64,000 bases of DNA from Liquidambar formosana (taxonomy: Eukaryota > Streptophyta > Magnoliopsida > Saxifragales > Altingiaceae), in assembly GCA_039720395.1 (NCBI GenBank), contig CM077827.1, positions 23,154,375 to 23,218,374 on the forward strand. Reading direction: 5' to 3'. Position 1 is the first letter of the stretch. Every line of letters starts with the position of its first letter. The position numbers and the translations under genes are program-made. The notes beneath the pieces are model-generated. The model did not search any database, was not told the origin of the DNA, and saw nothing but the letters and a program-made list of their open reading frames with translations. Positions 23,693 to 34,285 of this stretch are shown in pieces.

Positions 23693-24749
23693 TGTAACGC
23701 CCCAAAATTTATAAACAATAATGCGTACAATTTTTATGAGCTCCGTACAAATAAAACCTTTTCAAAAATACATTCCATTTGAAAATACAGAGTATTGCAT
23801 AGCTGTGGGTAGCGATGGTTAACCCAAAAATCATCATCAATATACATTGGCCAACCAAATAAATAAAATTACATCGGTTTTAAATAAAAATAAATGTACG
23901 CGATAACTTCTCCAAATCTCGACCCCAATTCTATTACGTGCCTCCAACAATTATCACCTGAAAATATATTGGGGTGAGCAAACAACAGCCCAGTAGGAAA
24001 TCTAATTCCTAAACAATAAATAATGTTTCAAAAATCACATGCAAACATTTATATATTCAAAATAATATACAAATCAAATAATACGAACTCCAAATCATCA
24101 ACCTCAAATATAATCCATCTGTCAATAAAATCAACCACCATAATCCATGACATCAAATAATATCACCATCAATAATTATCACTTTGCATAAATCAAATCT
24201 TAATATATGCTTCAAAATAATCATCATTCATTGTACAAGAATTAAACCCCTTACCTCAAAAATAAGTGAATAAAATGAATAACCACCACTGTAGACGTGT
24301 AGATCAGCTTAAAAAAAATATAAAATCCATGTTGACAGGAATTGAATTGGAGCTCCTATGCTCTAGCGACTAAACCTCTGCCTCTCGGCTTCCTCCCTTT
24401 CCCTGCTCGTTTCTCTCTTTCTCTCCTCCCTTCTCTATTTATTTCTTTCCCTCCATCTCTCTTTATACCTTCTTTTCTCCAGTCCCCATCTCCTATTTCT
24501 CTCTCCCTTTATTTCTTCCTCTTTTTCTTTTCTTCCCACGCAATCTCTACCAAATCCGTCCCTTTCCCCAATTCTTCTCTTTTTTTTTCTTCGTTTCTTT
24601 TCTTTTCTTCTTTTCTCACCTAACCCATTTATTGCTTTGATTTTTTTTTTTCCTTTCCTTCTTTCTTTTCTCCTGATCTTCTTTTCTTCTTCTTTTCACG
24701 TGCATATCTCCTTTCCCTATTTCTTTTCTTCTTTTGACTTTTCCTTCCT

Positions 24750-24807
<58 letters not shown>

Positions 24808-26499
24808 ATAATTTAAGCATATTTTCCATCCAAAGCAATTTAATGCAATGTCTCCCAACATCCAACTAACCTAAAAAATATTTAAAATTATCCCCTTGTG
24901 TATAATTCCACTGAATATACACGTAAAATAAATCAATAAATATTCGGGGTATTACATTCCACTACCCTTAAAGAAATTTCGTCCTCGAAATTTGAATAGC
25001 CTCAGATCAAATACTTATGGGTTATACCACTACGCTTCCGCTGCAAAACTTTGATTTTAAAAGAGCTCATAAATCAAACAAAAATTTTCCATTCTCAAGA
25101 AAACAATTTTTCTAAAATAGGTATTGTATTTTCTCATCAAGAATTTCAAATAAACCATAAGTACCACACGCGGTACGTACTAACTCAACCATGCCATCTC
25201 ATATAAAACAATACCTTCACTTTTCCCAGATCTTGGACTTGTCCGCTTTTGATGTGAAATATGTGACTCATCCCTCAACCTCACCCTCACCCTATTGAGC
25301 CTATTGGGACTGTTGGGACTGTTGGTTCACTCAACCTCACCTTCACCCTCACCCATCTTGGGCCTATTGGGACTGTTGGTCCTATTGGGACTATTGCCAC
25401 ATCATCTCCTATCCAAAAGTCAGAGTCGTCCTTAGCTCTGATACCAAATTGTAACGCCCCAAAATTTATAAACAATAACGTGTACAATTTTTATGAGCTC
25501 CGTACAAATAAAACCTTTTCAAAAATACATTCCATTTGAAAATACAGAGTATTGCACAGTTGCGGGTAGCGATGGTTAACCCAAAAATCATCATCAATAT
25601 ACATTGGCCAACCAAATAAATAAAATTACATCGGCTTTCAATAAAAATAAATGTACGCAATAACTTCTCCAAATCTCGACCCCAATTCTATTACGTGCCT
25701 CCAACAATTATCACCTGAAAATATATTGGGGTGAGCGAACAACAGCCCAGTAGGAAAAGTTAATTCCTATACAATAAATAATGTTTCAAAAATCACATGC
25801 AAGCATTTATATATTCAAAATAATATACAAATCAAATAATACGAACTCCAAATCATCAACTTTAAATATAATCCATCTGTCAATAAAATCAACCACCATA
25901 ATACATGACATCAAATAATATCACTATCAATAATTATCACCTTGCATAAATCAAATCCTAATATATGCTTTAAAATAATCATCATTCATTGTATAAGAAT
26001 TAAACCCCCTACCTAAAAAATAAGTGAATAAAATGAATAACCACTACTGTAGACGTGTAGATCAGCTTAAAAAAAATATAAAATCCATATTGACAGGAAT
26101 TGAATTGGAGCTCCTATGCTCCGGCGATTGAACCTCTGCCTCTCGGCTTCCTCCCTCTCCCTGCTCGTTTCTCTCTTTCTCTCCTCCCTTCTCTATTTAT
26201 TTCTTTCCCTCCATCTCTCTTTATACCTTCTTTTCTCCCGTCCCCATCTCCTATTTCTCTCTCCCTTTATTTCTTCCTCCTTTTCTTTTCTTCCCATGCA
26301 ATCTCTGCCAAATCCGTCCCTTCCCCCAATTCTTCTCTTTCTTTTTCTTTGTTTCTTTTCTTTTCTTCTTTTCTCACCTAACCCATTTATTGCTTTGATT
26401 TTTTTTCCTTCTTTCTTTTCTCCTGATCTTCTTTTCTTCTTCTTTTCACGTGCATATCTCCTTTCCCTATTTCTTTTCTTCTTTTGACTTTTCCTTCCT

Positions 26500-26535
<36 letters not shown>

Positions 26536-26688
26536 TCTCATAATTTAAGCATATTTTCTATCCAAAGCAATTTAATGCAATGTCTCCCAACATCCAACTA
26601 ACCTAAAAAATATTTAAAATTATCCCCTTGTGTACAATTCCACTGAATATACACGTAAAATAAATCAATAAATATTCAGGGTATTACA
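23693..26688 (-). mobile_element. Non-autonomous Ty3/gypsy-type LTR element nested in copia
   Basis: Two near-identical LTRs, 23693-24956 (1264 bp) and 25450-26688 (1239 bp), bracket only 493 bases. On the minus strand the LTR runs TGTAATACCC...GGGGCGTTACA. A minus-strand primer-binding site TGGTATCAGAGC lies at 25435-25446, three bases from the 5' LTR, and a polypurine tract AAGGGTAGTGGAA at 24957-24969 abuts the 3' LTR. The flanking 5 bases are CGTCT and TGTCT, a target duplication with one change. The LTR ends and PPT resemble chromovirus (Tekay/Del) elements. No gag or pol remains. LTR length difference is mainly in the (AT)n tract at 24754-24804 / 26501-26533. Confidence 0.92.
24957..25449 (-). 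other. 493-bp internal region of the nested LTR element
   Basis: Contains the PPT and PBS at its ends and otherwise AT-rich sequence. At about 25285-25400 a short repeated phrase (cctattgggactgttgg) recurs several times, giving an artificial Gly-Pro-Ile-Val frame on the minus strand. A few stretches, for example 25195-25262, could be degraded pol, but no motif is certain. It relied on proteins of another element to move. Confidence 0.65.
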
Positions 26689-26693
26689 TGTCT

Positions 26694-27358
26694 AGGGCAC
26701 ACATTACTCCTCCGTGATGTGCTTTATGCACCTAGTGTCCAATGTAATCTACTATTAGTTATTGCTTTGTTAGAACTTGGATTTACTTTTCATTTTGATG
26801 GTACACAGTTGGACTTCTATTTAGATGGGATTTTTTTTGGACATGGATATCTATCTAATGGTTTCTTTATGTTAGATTTGGATTTTCCCCTATATTCTTA
26901 TGTGGCTTGTGATGATAATGCTTATGATTCTATGAAATGACATGCTAGACTTGGACACAAAGGAAAAGATAAAATGGCTAGACTAGCTAGAGAAGGCTTT
27001 TTAAGGTCTCTCGCTAAAGTAAGCCTACCTATGTGTAAGTGTTGTTTAGCAGGGAAAGCTTGTAGGAAGCCTTTTGGAAAGGCACCTAGAGTGTTATATC
27101 CTTTAGAGCTGGTCCATTTTGACATTTGTGGACCTATGAATGTGAAGGCACGCCATGGCGCTTCTTATTTTCTCACCTTTATAGACGATTATTCGCGTTT
27201 TAATTATGTTTATCTGATTTCCTATCGTTTTGAGGCATTGGATTGCTTTAAACGCTTTGTAGCAGAGGTAGAGAATCAGAGAGAGACGAATTAAAAAATT
27301 CTTCGCATTGATTGCAGTTGCGAATTTCTGTCTAATCAATTTCAAGAATTATGTGAGG
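26694..27358 (+). pseudogene. Copia GAG-pre-integrase and integrase start (broken)
   Basis: It resumes the copia reading frame after the nested element: a leucine-rich protease end (LLLRDVLYAP), the GAG-pre-integrase segment with a stop at 26938-26940 just before HARLGH, CKCCLAGKACRKPFGKA (zinc-binding type), then the integrase core with FDICGPM and FIDDYSR (first catalytic Asp and following motif). A stop at 27292 precedes a remnant of the next motif (DCSCEF, where DNGxEF is expected). The coding sequence stops at the LTR boundary at 27359. Confidence 0.85.
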
Positions 27359-28902
27359 TGTTAGGATTATGCCCTAGAACCAATCATAGAGATGATTGTT
27401 TAGGGATTAGGAACAATCAATTGATTTCTTTTATGCATGTCACATTTATTATTGATTTAATAAAAGGGTTTATTCTATTATGCTCATATGCATCATTTAT
27501 ATTTACATAATATGTCCATGGAGTTAGAGTTGAGAATATGAAATTACAAAGAGTTGTAATTTTGAGATTGTAGATATATCTTTGTACTAAACTCCTAAAA
27601 CATTCCTAGTTGAAGGTTCACTATGATGGATAGTAATGAACCATAGGACTAGCACTTGTTAGGTTGACTCTATAGGAGGATAGCTAGTCTCAAGCTATTT
27701 GTGTGGAGACACTACAACCAACAAGTGGGTGCCTATTATAAGAATAGGTACACTGAATGTGACCAAAGATATGAGATAAACTGAATGGAGTTTTAACCTG
27801 CCTATCAATCAGTTTCTCATTGTTATAGTGGTATAAGTAATCCTTAGACCTGAGACACCATGGTTGTCTTATGCATGTAGCTTTAGAAGTTTGATAACAC
27901 TAAGTGCAGATCCTATTCAGGGGTTTATAAGGGTGTTCATTGGCCCTACTGCTATGTGTGTGAAGGCATGTGAGTGATCAACAAGGAATCCATCACTCTC
28001 AGGAAAAAGAAAGTGAATGTTTCATATAGCATTCATTGAATATAACTCATTAAATCCATGGGCCCATGGTAGAATGAATATGGAAAGCAGTTTCCATAAG
28101 TTCATCATTGAGTTGATATTAATGAATGAGTATAAAGTAATTAAACTAGGGACTTGACAGACTTCCATGTCCTATTGGTTCAATTGGAGACATTGTATTG
28201 ATAGAAGGATGTAATTGTAACCTATAAACTATAACAGAAGGGTTCTTTGTAAATGACTATTCACCTCATTAAGGACCATACCATGAGCCATATGCTAGGT
28301 GTTACTCATAGTTAGTAGAAGCCCTAATTGATATAAATGAGTTATAATCAATTAGGGAATTGAAAGGAGTTTCAATTAGACCCTTAATGGAAAGTGTTCC
28401 ATTGTGCACAACTTGTGCTGTTCCTACTACTTGATGATGTGAACCCAATGGGTTACACACTGATCATGCTAAGAGAGCTTGATTGTCTATGAGAGAAAGG
28501 GTATAAGTGATTAAAGAAAAGTTCTTTAAGGGGCTAATTTATATTTGATGCAAACTAGTGGGGTAATTGTGTAATTAAGAGTAATTACACAAAACCCACT
28601 AGGGTTTTAAGTTCCCCTTTGGCCAGCCCTATTGTGTGGCTATATAAGCCACATTATGATGTGATGACATCATCACAATTGGATCCCCAAGGGGCTAGCT
28701 GAAAATTTCACAAGGCTCTCTCTCTCTCTCTCTCTTCTCCACCTCTAGCAACCATAAGGAAGAAGAAAGAAAGACTTCAAGTTCAAGCTAGGTGTGGATA
28801 CTGTTGGAGGCAGTACACTTGGACTGCTCATTCATGGCTGCCCGGAGTTCATGCTTGGAGGAAAAAGGAGAAGACAAAGCTTGGAGCATAAAGGAGAAGA
28901 TA
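27359..28902 (+). mobile_element. Truncated family-1 LTR (copy B)
   Basis: Starts TGTTAGGATTATGCCCTAGA and follows copy C (47704-49361) closely until about 28900, then diverges before the expected CCCAACA end; about 115 terminal bases are absent. It contains a TATATAAG box at about 28641 and a CT run at about 28717-28733. Its right edge touches sequence belonging to the Tat-1 element and its left edge cuts the copia element, so it sits at a rearranged junction. No matching target duplication was found, unlike copies A, C and D. Confidence 0.85.
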
Positions 28903-29065
28903 TTCAATTAGACTTATCAAGAATAACGAACTTGGACCTTGCAGAGAAGATATTATGGAAGCAGTGACAGCAGCTTATGAACATGACTTGAGGAAGAAAA
29001 GAAGACTCAAGAGAGAAACGAAGAAAGGTGAAGAACGAGCTACAAAGAAACCCAAGAAGAATTGA
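28903..29065 (+). pseudogene. C-terminal end of a possible antisense extra ORF of Tat-1
   Basis: On the plus strand, opposite to pol, a frame of about 50 codons runs to a TGA at 29063-29065. Its last 35 residues are strongly basic and helical in appearance (RKKRRLKRETKKGEERATKK) and read like the tail of a nuclear protein. The stretch occupies the same place (just beyond the integrase end, antisense) as the extra ORF of Tat-2 at 54108-55395, which also ends in a basic tail. An AATAAA lies downstream (about 29123). The identification rests on position and composition, not on clear homology. Confidence 0.4.
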
Positions 29066-29359
29066 AGACTCAATAGAATAGGATATTTATGGCATTTTTA
29101 TAGTTCTTTTACTTAATATCAATAAATTGCTATGTCAATCACTTTTAGTTTTGAATAAATTGCCAATAATAAATCCAATTTGGGATTTTGCTGTTTGATT
29201 TAGACTGCACCCAAGGTAACTTTATGGGTTGCCTATGTATCTCCATGATTTTTCTTTCTTTTTTTTTTTTTTTTTTTGAATAGAGAATCAGGTCTTATGT
29301 AGTTCTTATGCCTTAACTTTTGCCTAGGCTGCCCTTACGGGTTTTCAACCTGGCAGGCT
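29066..29359. other. Spacer between integrase end and antisense ORF in Tat-1
   Basis: AT-rich, with two AATAAA-like signals on the plus strand and a T-tract at about 29261-29278. No coding capacity. It would serve as the convergent 3' region of both pol (minus) and the proposed antisense ORF (plus). Confidence 0.4.
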
Positions 29360-30321
29360 TCAAACATGATATTTCTTTAATTGATCCAAATTAGTCAGAC
29401 AAGCAAACTCAATTCCATCTAAATCCATGAGGCGAACGGCCCCTGCTGGCAATATCTCTTTGATAATGTATGGTCCCCCCTAACTTGGCTTGAATTTCCC
29501 TCGCGGATCGAATATTGGAACTCTGATTTCTTTCAGCACTACATCCCCTTTCTTTAGACCCTGATCTTTGACGTGCTTGCTTTGGCAACTCTCCACTGAT
29601 ACCCCTGCACATGATACAGCGCCCTTAACCGCCTTCCATCCAATAAAGCTAACTCGTCATAACGGCTCTTAACCCAGTCCACTTCTGTTATCTGGCTCTC
29701 CACGGCAACTCTTAGTGAAGGAACCTCTAATTCAACTGGCAACACAGCTTCCATTCCATAAACTAAAGAGTAAGGGGTAGCCCCTGTTGATGACCTTATT
29801 GATGTTCTGTAATGCCATAGAGCCAACGGTAACTTTTCATGCCAGTCTGTGTGTGTATCTACAGTCTTCTGTAGTATCTTCTTGATATTTTTGTTAGCCG
29901 CTTCCACTACTCCATTAGTCTGAGGATGGTATGGTGACGCCAGATGGTGAACTATGCCCTACTTTTGCAAGAGCTTATGGGTTTCTTTCTGAAAGTGCTG
30001 GCCATTGTCTGAGATAACTTTATGCGATACCCCATATCGATAGATAATGCTGTGCTGTATGAACTGTGCTACTTTCTTGGAATTCAAGGTTTTGAAGGAT
30101 GCTACCTCCACCCATTTAGTGAAATAATCAATGGCAACCAGGATGTATTCATGCCCATTTAACGCCTTTAGCTTGATCTGTCCGATGATATCTATTCCCC
30201 ATATTGCGAATGGCCATGGTGACACCGTGCTTGTTAAAGGCATAGAAGGCAAATGTTGTCCACTGGCAAACAGTTGGCATTTATGACACTTCTTGACATG
30301 TGCGTGGCAATCTCTTTCCAT
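29360..30321 (-). pseudogene. Tat-1 integrase (broken)
   Basis: It contains the zinc-binding end (HVKKCHKCQ), the core with WGIDIIG (first Asp), VISDNGQH (second Asp) and VVEAANKN (Glu), so the DDE triad survives, then the GPY/F-type C-terminal module (GGPYIIKEILP). A stop at about 29958 precedes the Glu-bearing segment, another lies near 29552, and a further TAG precedes the GGPY motif. The natural stop is at 29360-29362. Integrase inserts the cDNA into the genome. Confidence 0.9.
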
Positions 30322-30594
30322 GGTAGACTAATAATAGCCTAGCCTCATGATTTTCTTAGCCAACATATAGCCATTCATGTGTGAAGCCCCTGTTCCTTCA
30401 TGGATTTCTTTAATCAGATGCTTGGCTTCCTCCTCGGTGACACACAGCACTTGGATCCCATCGTATGATCTCCGATATAGCTTTCCTCCACAAAGTACAT
30501 AGTGACTTGCTAGCCATCTTAAGGCTTTTCTGTCGATACGAGATGCTCCTTCTAGGTATTCCCTTTCTTCAATGAACTTCTTTATGTCATGGAA

Positions 30595-31152
30595 CTATGG
30601 ATGGCCATCATTCACGTCTCCTCTTCGGATTACACAACAGTACACGGGCTTGTCTCGGCATTCTATCACCAACTGCTTCACGTTCCCTCCTTCGGGTATC
30701 TCCACCATGGATGCTAGGGTTGCCAAGGCATCGGCGAACTGGTTCTTGTTTCTTGATAGGTAGTTGAACTCTATCTCTGAGAACTCCTTGGTTAGAGCTT
30801 CCAGATAGGCATTGTATGGCAACAGCTTTTCATCCCGAGTTTTCCATTCCCCTTTTATTTGATAAATTATTAACGTTGAGTCTCCAAACACTTCTAATTC
30901 TTTGATCCCCAACTCAAGTGTGGCTTCCAATGCTAGGATACAAGCTTCGTACTCAGCAATATTATTGGTAGCTTCGAACCCCAACTTGACCGCTAATGGT
31001 GTAAATGCTTCTTCAGGTGAAACCAGTAGGACTCCTATCCCGTAACCTTTCTTATTGGCTACCCCATTGAAGTATACTCTCCAAGTCTTTCTACCAATCT
31101 CTAGCATGTCCTCGTCTGGGAACTGATCATTGAACAGAGTGGATGATGTCAC
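30595..31152 (-). pseudogene. Tat-1 second (archaeal-like) RNase H
   Basis: Encodes a domain with VYFNGVANKKG, NNIAEYEACI, FGDSTLIIYQ and FADALATLASM: the four-motif plan of RNase H. The first catalytic Asp of the family (YFDGA in Tat-2) is Asn here, so activity is probably lost. It lies between the RT-associated RNase H and the integrase, which is the Tat-lineage arrangement. Confidence 0.88.
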
Positions 31153-32613
31153 AGGACAGCTGGCTAGGTAGTCTGCGATGATGCTCCCCTTGATAGACCT
31201 TTGATTTGCATACTTGATGTCGAATTCATTGAGGAGAATTGACCATCGAGCAGTTCTGTATGACAGTACTGGCCTCTCTATTAAGTATTACAATGGATCC
31301 ATGCGACTTATCAAGAACACTTCGAAGGACATTATGTAGTGACGAAGTTTCTGCGTCGCCCATACTAGTGCCACACAAGCCTTTTCAATTGCATTGTACT
31401 TCACTTTATAGTTTGTCATTTTCTTACTTAGGTAGTAAATGGCATTTTCCTTTGTCGATCCTTCAAGATATTGAGCTAACATAGCTCCCATCGCGGTTTC
31501 GGTGACCGTTAAGTATAACAAAAGCGGTGCACCTTGCCGTGGGGGAACTAAGATTGGAGGGTTGCTCAAGTATCTCTTAATAGTCTCAAAGGCCTCTTGG
31601 CATTCTTCGTTCCATACTTTTGGCACACCTTTCTTAAGCAATTTGAAAATTGGTTCACAAACCATAGTCAAGTTGGCGATGAATTGGCTTATGTATTGAA
31701 CTCTTCCTAGAAAACCCCGTATCTGCTTCTTCGTGCTAGGCGGCTCCATTTCTACAATGGCTTTTATCTTCCCTGGGTCCACTTCAATTCCCCTCTGAGT
31801 GATTATAAACCCCAACAACTTGCCTGCAGTGACACCAAAGGCACACTTTTGTGGGTTTAAATGGAGATTGTACTTCTTTGCTCGTTCTAAGAATTTCTCT
31901 AATGCTCTGAAATGCCCTTCCCTGTCCATGGACTTCACGATCATATCATCGACATAAACCTCGACTTCCTTATGGATCATATCATGTAATAAGGTTGTAG
32001 CTACTCTTTGGTAAGTAGCCCTAGCGTTTCTTAAGCCAAAAGGCATTACCTTGTAACAGTACGTTCCCCATTGCGTGATAAAGGCTGTTTTCTCCATGTC
32101 TTGAGGCGCCATCTTTATCTGGTTATACCCGGAGAATCCGTCCATGAAGGAGAGGAGTGCATGTCCCACTGTACTATCTACCAACACGGCGATATAGGGT
32201 AAAGGAAAGTCATCCTTAGGGCTTACGGCGTTGAGATCTCGGAAATCGACACACATCCTCACTTTCCCATCTTTTTTAGGCACATGAACTATGTTCGACA
32301 ACCACTCGAGATACTCCACAACTTGGAGGAAGTCCGCGTCTAATTGTTTAGTTACCTCTTCTTTTACTTTTAGAGCCCATTCTAGTTTTAATCTTCTAAG
32401 TTACTGCTTTATCAGCTTCTTTAGGGAATTAGTGGGGATATAGTGTTGCATAATATTGGGATCAATGCCAGGCATGTCTGCATAAGACCATACAAAAGCC
32501 ATAATATTGGCTTTTAAGAAAGAGATCATTCTTTCTTTTTCAACGAGGGAGAGGGTTTTCCCAATTTTAACTATTTTTGGCAATTCATTCGTCCCTAAGT
32601 TGATTGATTCCAA
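31153..32613 (-). pseudogene. Tat-1 reverse transcriptase and RT-linked RNase H
   Basis: An intact 343-codon stretch (31288-32319) contains VPKKDGKVRMCVDFRDLN, GYNQIKMAP, MPFGLRNA and the catalytic YVDDM box, then the thumb and an RNase H start (YLSKKM). The upstream segment 32401-32613 carries the DVFAWSY-like entry (FVWSYADMPGIDP). Stops at about 32400-32402 and 31287 separate the parts. RT converts element RNA into DNA. The catalytic Asp pair is intact. Confidence 0.93.
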
Positions 32614-33275
32614 TTCATCGATATTAGGTTCGGTGACGCCCCTTTTCCTTTGCTCAACGAGTTCTGGGGGGACACGTTCCTAGGATCTATATCCATGCCA
32701 TAAATATCCATAGAGGAGAGAAAAGAGGCACTGCATATATAGAGAAAGAAAGCACACTTTATTGACTAGGAATAGTACGAATGACACACAAAAGAAAAGA
32801 GAAAACAAACAATCTGTATCACTACTATGACTCCATAAAGTGAGTTAAGTAGATACATCTTATTGAATTAGGGAAATATTACTAAACTAAGACACCTACA
32901 AGCTGCTATCAGGTAGGCCAAGGTCTTCTTCTTCATGGATCTCGGCAATAACACCACTTTTAAGGTACCAATTAAGGAGTGGCATGATAGCATGGCTAAT
33001 GGACAAACCCTGAAGTTCCTCAATGTTCGAGTCTTCCACAGTGAGGATCATGTCTTGAAACATTTCATTCATAGCCCCTGCATCAAGGTTCTCTGCCCAG
33101 TCCTCCTATTTCTTTTCCCAGAACTCATCATTGATGGCTTCATCATCCACCATTTCAGCTGTGATTGGATACCATTCGGTGAAGAAGATTTCAAATCCCG
33201 GAACTCGGATCTTGGTAGTTTGGTCAAAGGTGGGCTCTGGAACCCGCAATAGACGAAGTAACCATTTAAAGTAGG

Positions 33276-33530
33276 TCAATATGGCGAGATCTTCATGTCT
33301 GGCACCCTTCCCTCGGCTTTGGCTCTTACTTTCTCCTTGTTCCTCTTCAGCATTTTCGCATGATCATTTCTAGAGGGCTCATATCCTAGCCCAAAGGTGT
33401 ATGAGGTGACACGGCTCTGAATAGACTTAGGGATCCCTTGTTGCCGACGTCCTAGCCCCATGCCTGGAAAGAAACTCATTCTTCTCATGATTTCACCGAC
33501 GTGCAAATTACCGTGGGGGCAAAAGTCCAA
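33276..33530 (-). pseudogene. Tat-1 G-patch segment between protease and RT
   Basis: The frame carries a glycine-rich motif MSFFPGMGLGRRQQGIP followed by GLGY, matching the G-patch pattern (aromatic, Gly-x-Gly-Leu-Gly, then Gly). G-patch domains bind RNA or stimulate helicases, and one follows the protease in some retroviruses. A comparable segment lies in Tat-2 at about 61160-61290. Confidence 0.65.
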
Positions 33531-33539
33531 GGGTATTAA

Positions 33540-34100
33540 TTCACCCTTCTCAAGTTCTTTCTCAATGCATTAGACATAGTCAAACCCAGATAGTGGTACT
33601 GTCGCTGATTCTGGTTGTATCTCACATATAGGCATGCCTGCGAGTTTCAATTTATAATCCTCTTGAAATGTTACTATGGCTCCTTCATAAGGAAAATTCA
33701 CCTTTTGATGGAGTGAAGATGGCACAGCCCTAGCAGGATGGATCCAAGGTCGGCCTAATAGTAAGTTGAAACATAACGGCACATCCAACACTTAGAATTC
33801 CACCCTAAATTCAGTGGGTTCCATGATAAGAGGCAAGGCAACCTCCCCTATTACTTCTCGGCGGGTGTTGTCATAAGCTCTTACGGTCTGCCCAGATCGC
33901 GTGAAATCGGTGGGTTCCAAACCTAAAACAGTGGTAGTTCTGAGAGGACATACATTCAGTGCGGACCCATTGTTGATAAGGACGGTAGGAACCTCTTCCC
34001 CATAGTATTAATGGTCACATAGAGAGCTTAGGAATGGCTTGGCCCGCTTTTAGGTAGGTCCACATCAGTGAACACAATAGTTGAGTTCTTGGGAGTTGGG
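33540..34100 (-). pseudogene. Tat-1 aspartic protease, catalytic Asp lost
   Basis: The motif reads LINNGSALNVCP at about 33950-33980. In Tat-2 the same place reads LVDNGSALNVCP; the Asp that performs catalysis is Asn in Tat-1 (codon at about 33972-33974 on the opposite strand). Downstream, LLLGRPWIHPARAVPSSLHQ is the conserved protease C-terminal motif. A stop at about 33792 and one upstream break the frame. Confidence 0.8.
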
Positions 34101-34285
34101 TTTACTAAATGTACTAGTCCTTCGGGGGATGTATCAACAGGCACTTGTATCTAATTCAGTAGTTTCAACACGGTCTATCTGTGCTTATGTGAGGCCATGA
34201 GCAAACCCCAAATAGTGATGTTGGCATTGGTCTTCTTCAGCTGCCTAAGCACCTCATCTTCTTCTTTTTGCAAGCTAGGACGCCT

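Larger units (their letters stand above)
20718..27358 (+). mobile_element. Ty1/copia retrotransposon, truncated and interrupted
   Basis: Order on the plus strand: 5' LTR 20718-21011, primer-binding site, 1.6-kb leader, gag, protease, GAG-pre-integrase and integrase start. Integrase placed before RT is the copia gene order. RT, RNase H and the 3' LTR are missing: the element stops abruptly at 27358, where a family-1 LTR begins. The coding region is broken by stops and by insertion of a second LTR element at 23693-26688. It is inactive. Confidence 0.88.

Noticed and set aside
24342..24623. Paired Ser/Leu/Phe-rich ORFs (also 26100-26487)
   Set aside because: They lie in the two LTR copies and reflect a CT-rich tract, so the duplication is that of the LTR and no gene is implied.
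25287..25487. Collagen-like Gly-Pro-Ile frame
   Set aside because: It comes from a short repeated phrase inside the nested LTR element on one strand, with no coding support.
31239..31699. Plus-strand ORFs across Tat-1 RT
   Set aside because: They mirror the real minus-strand RT frame, which has all RT motifs.
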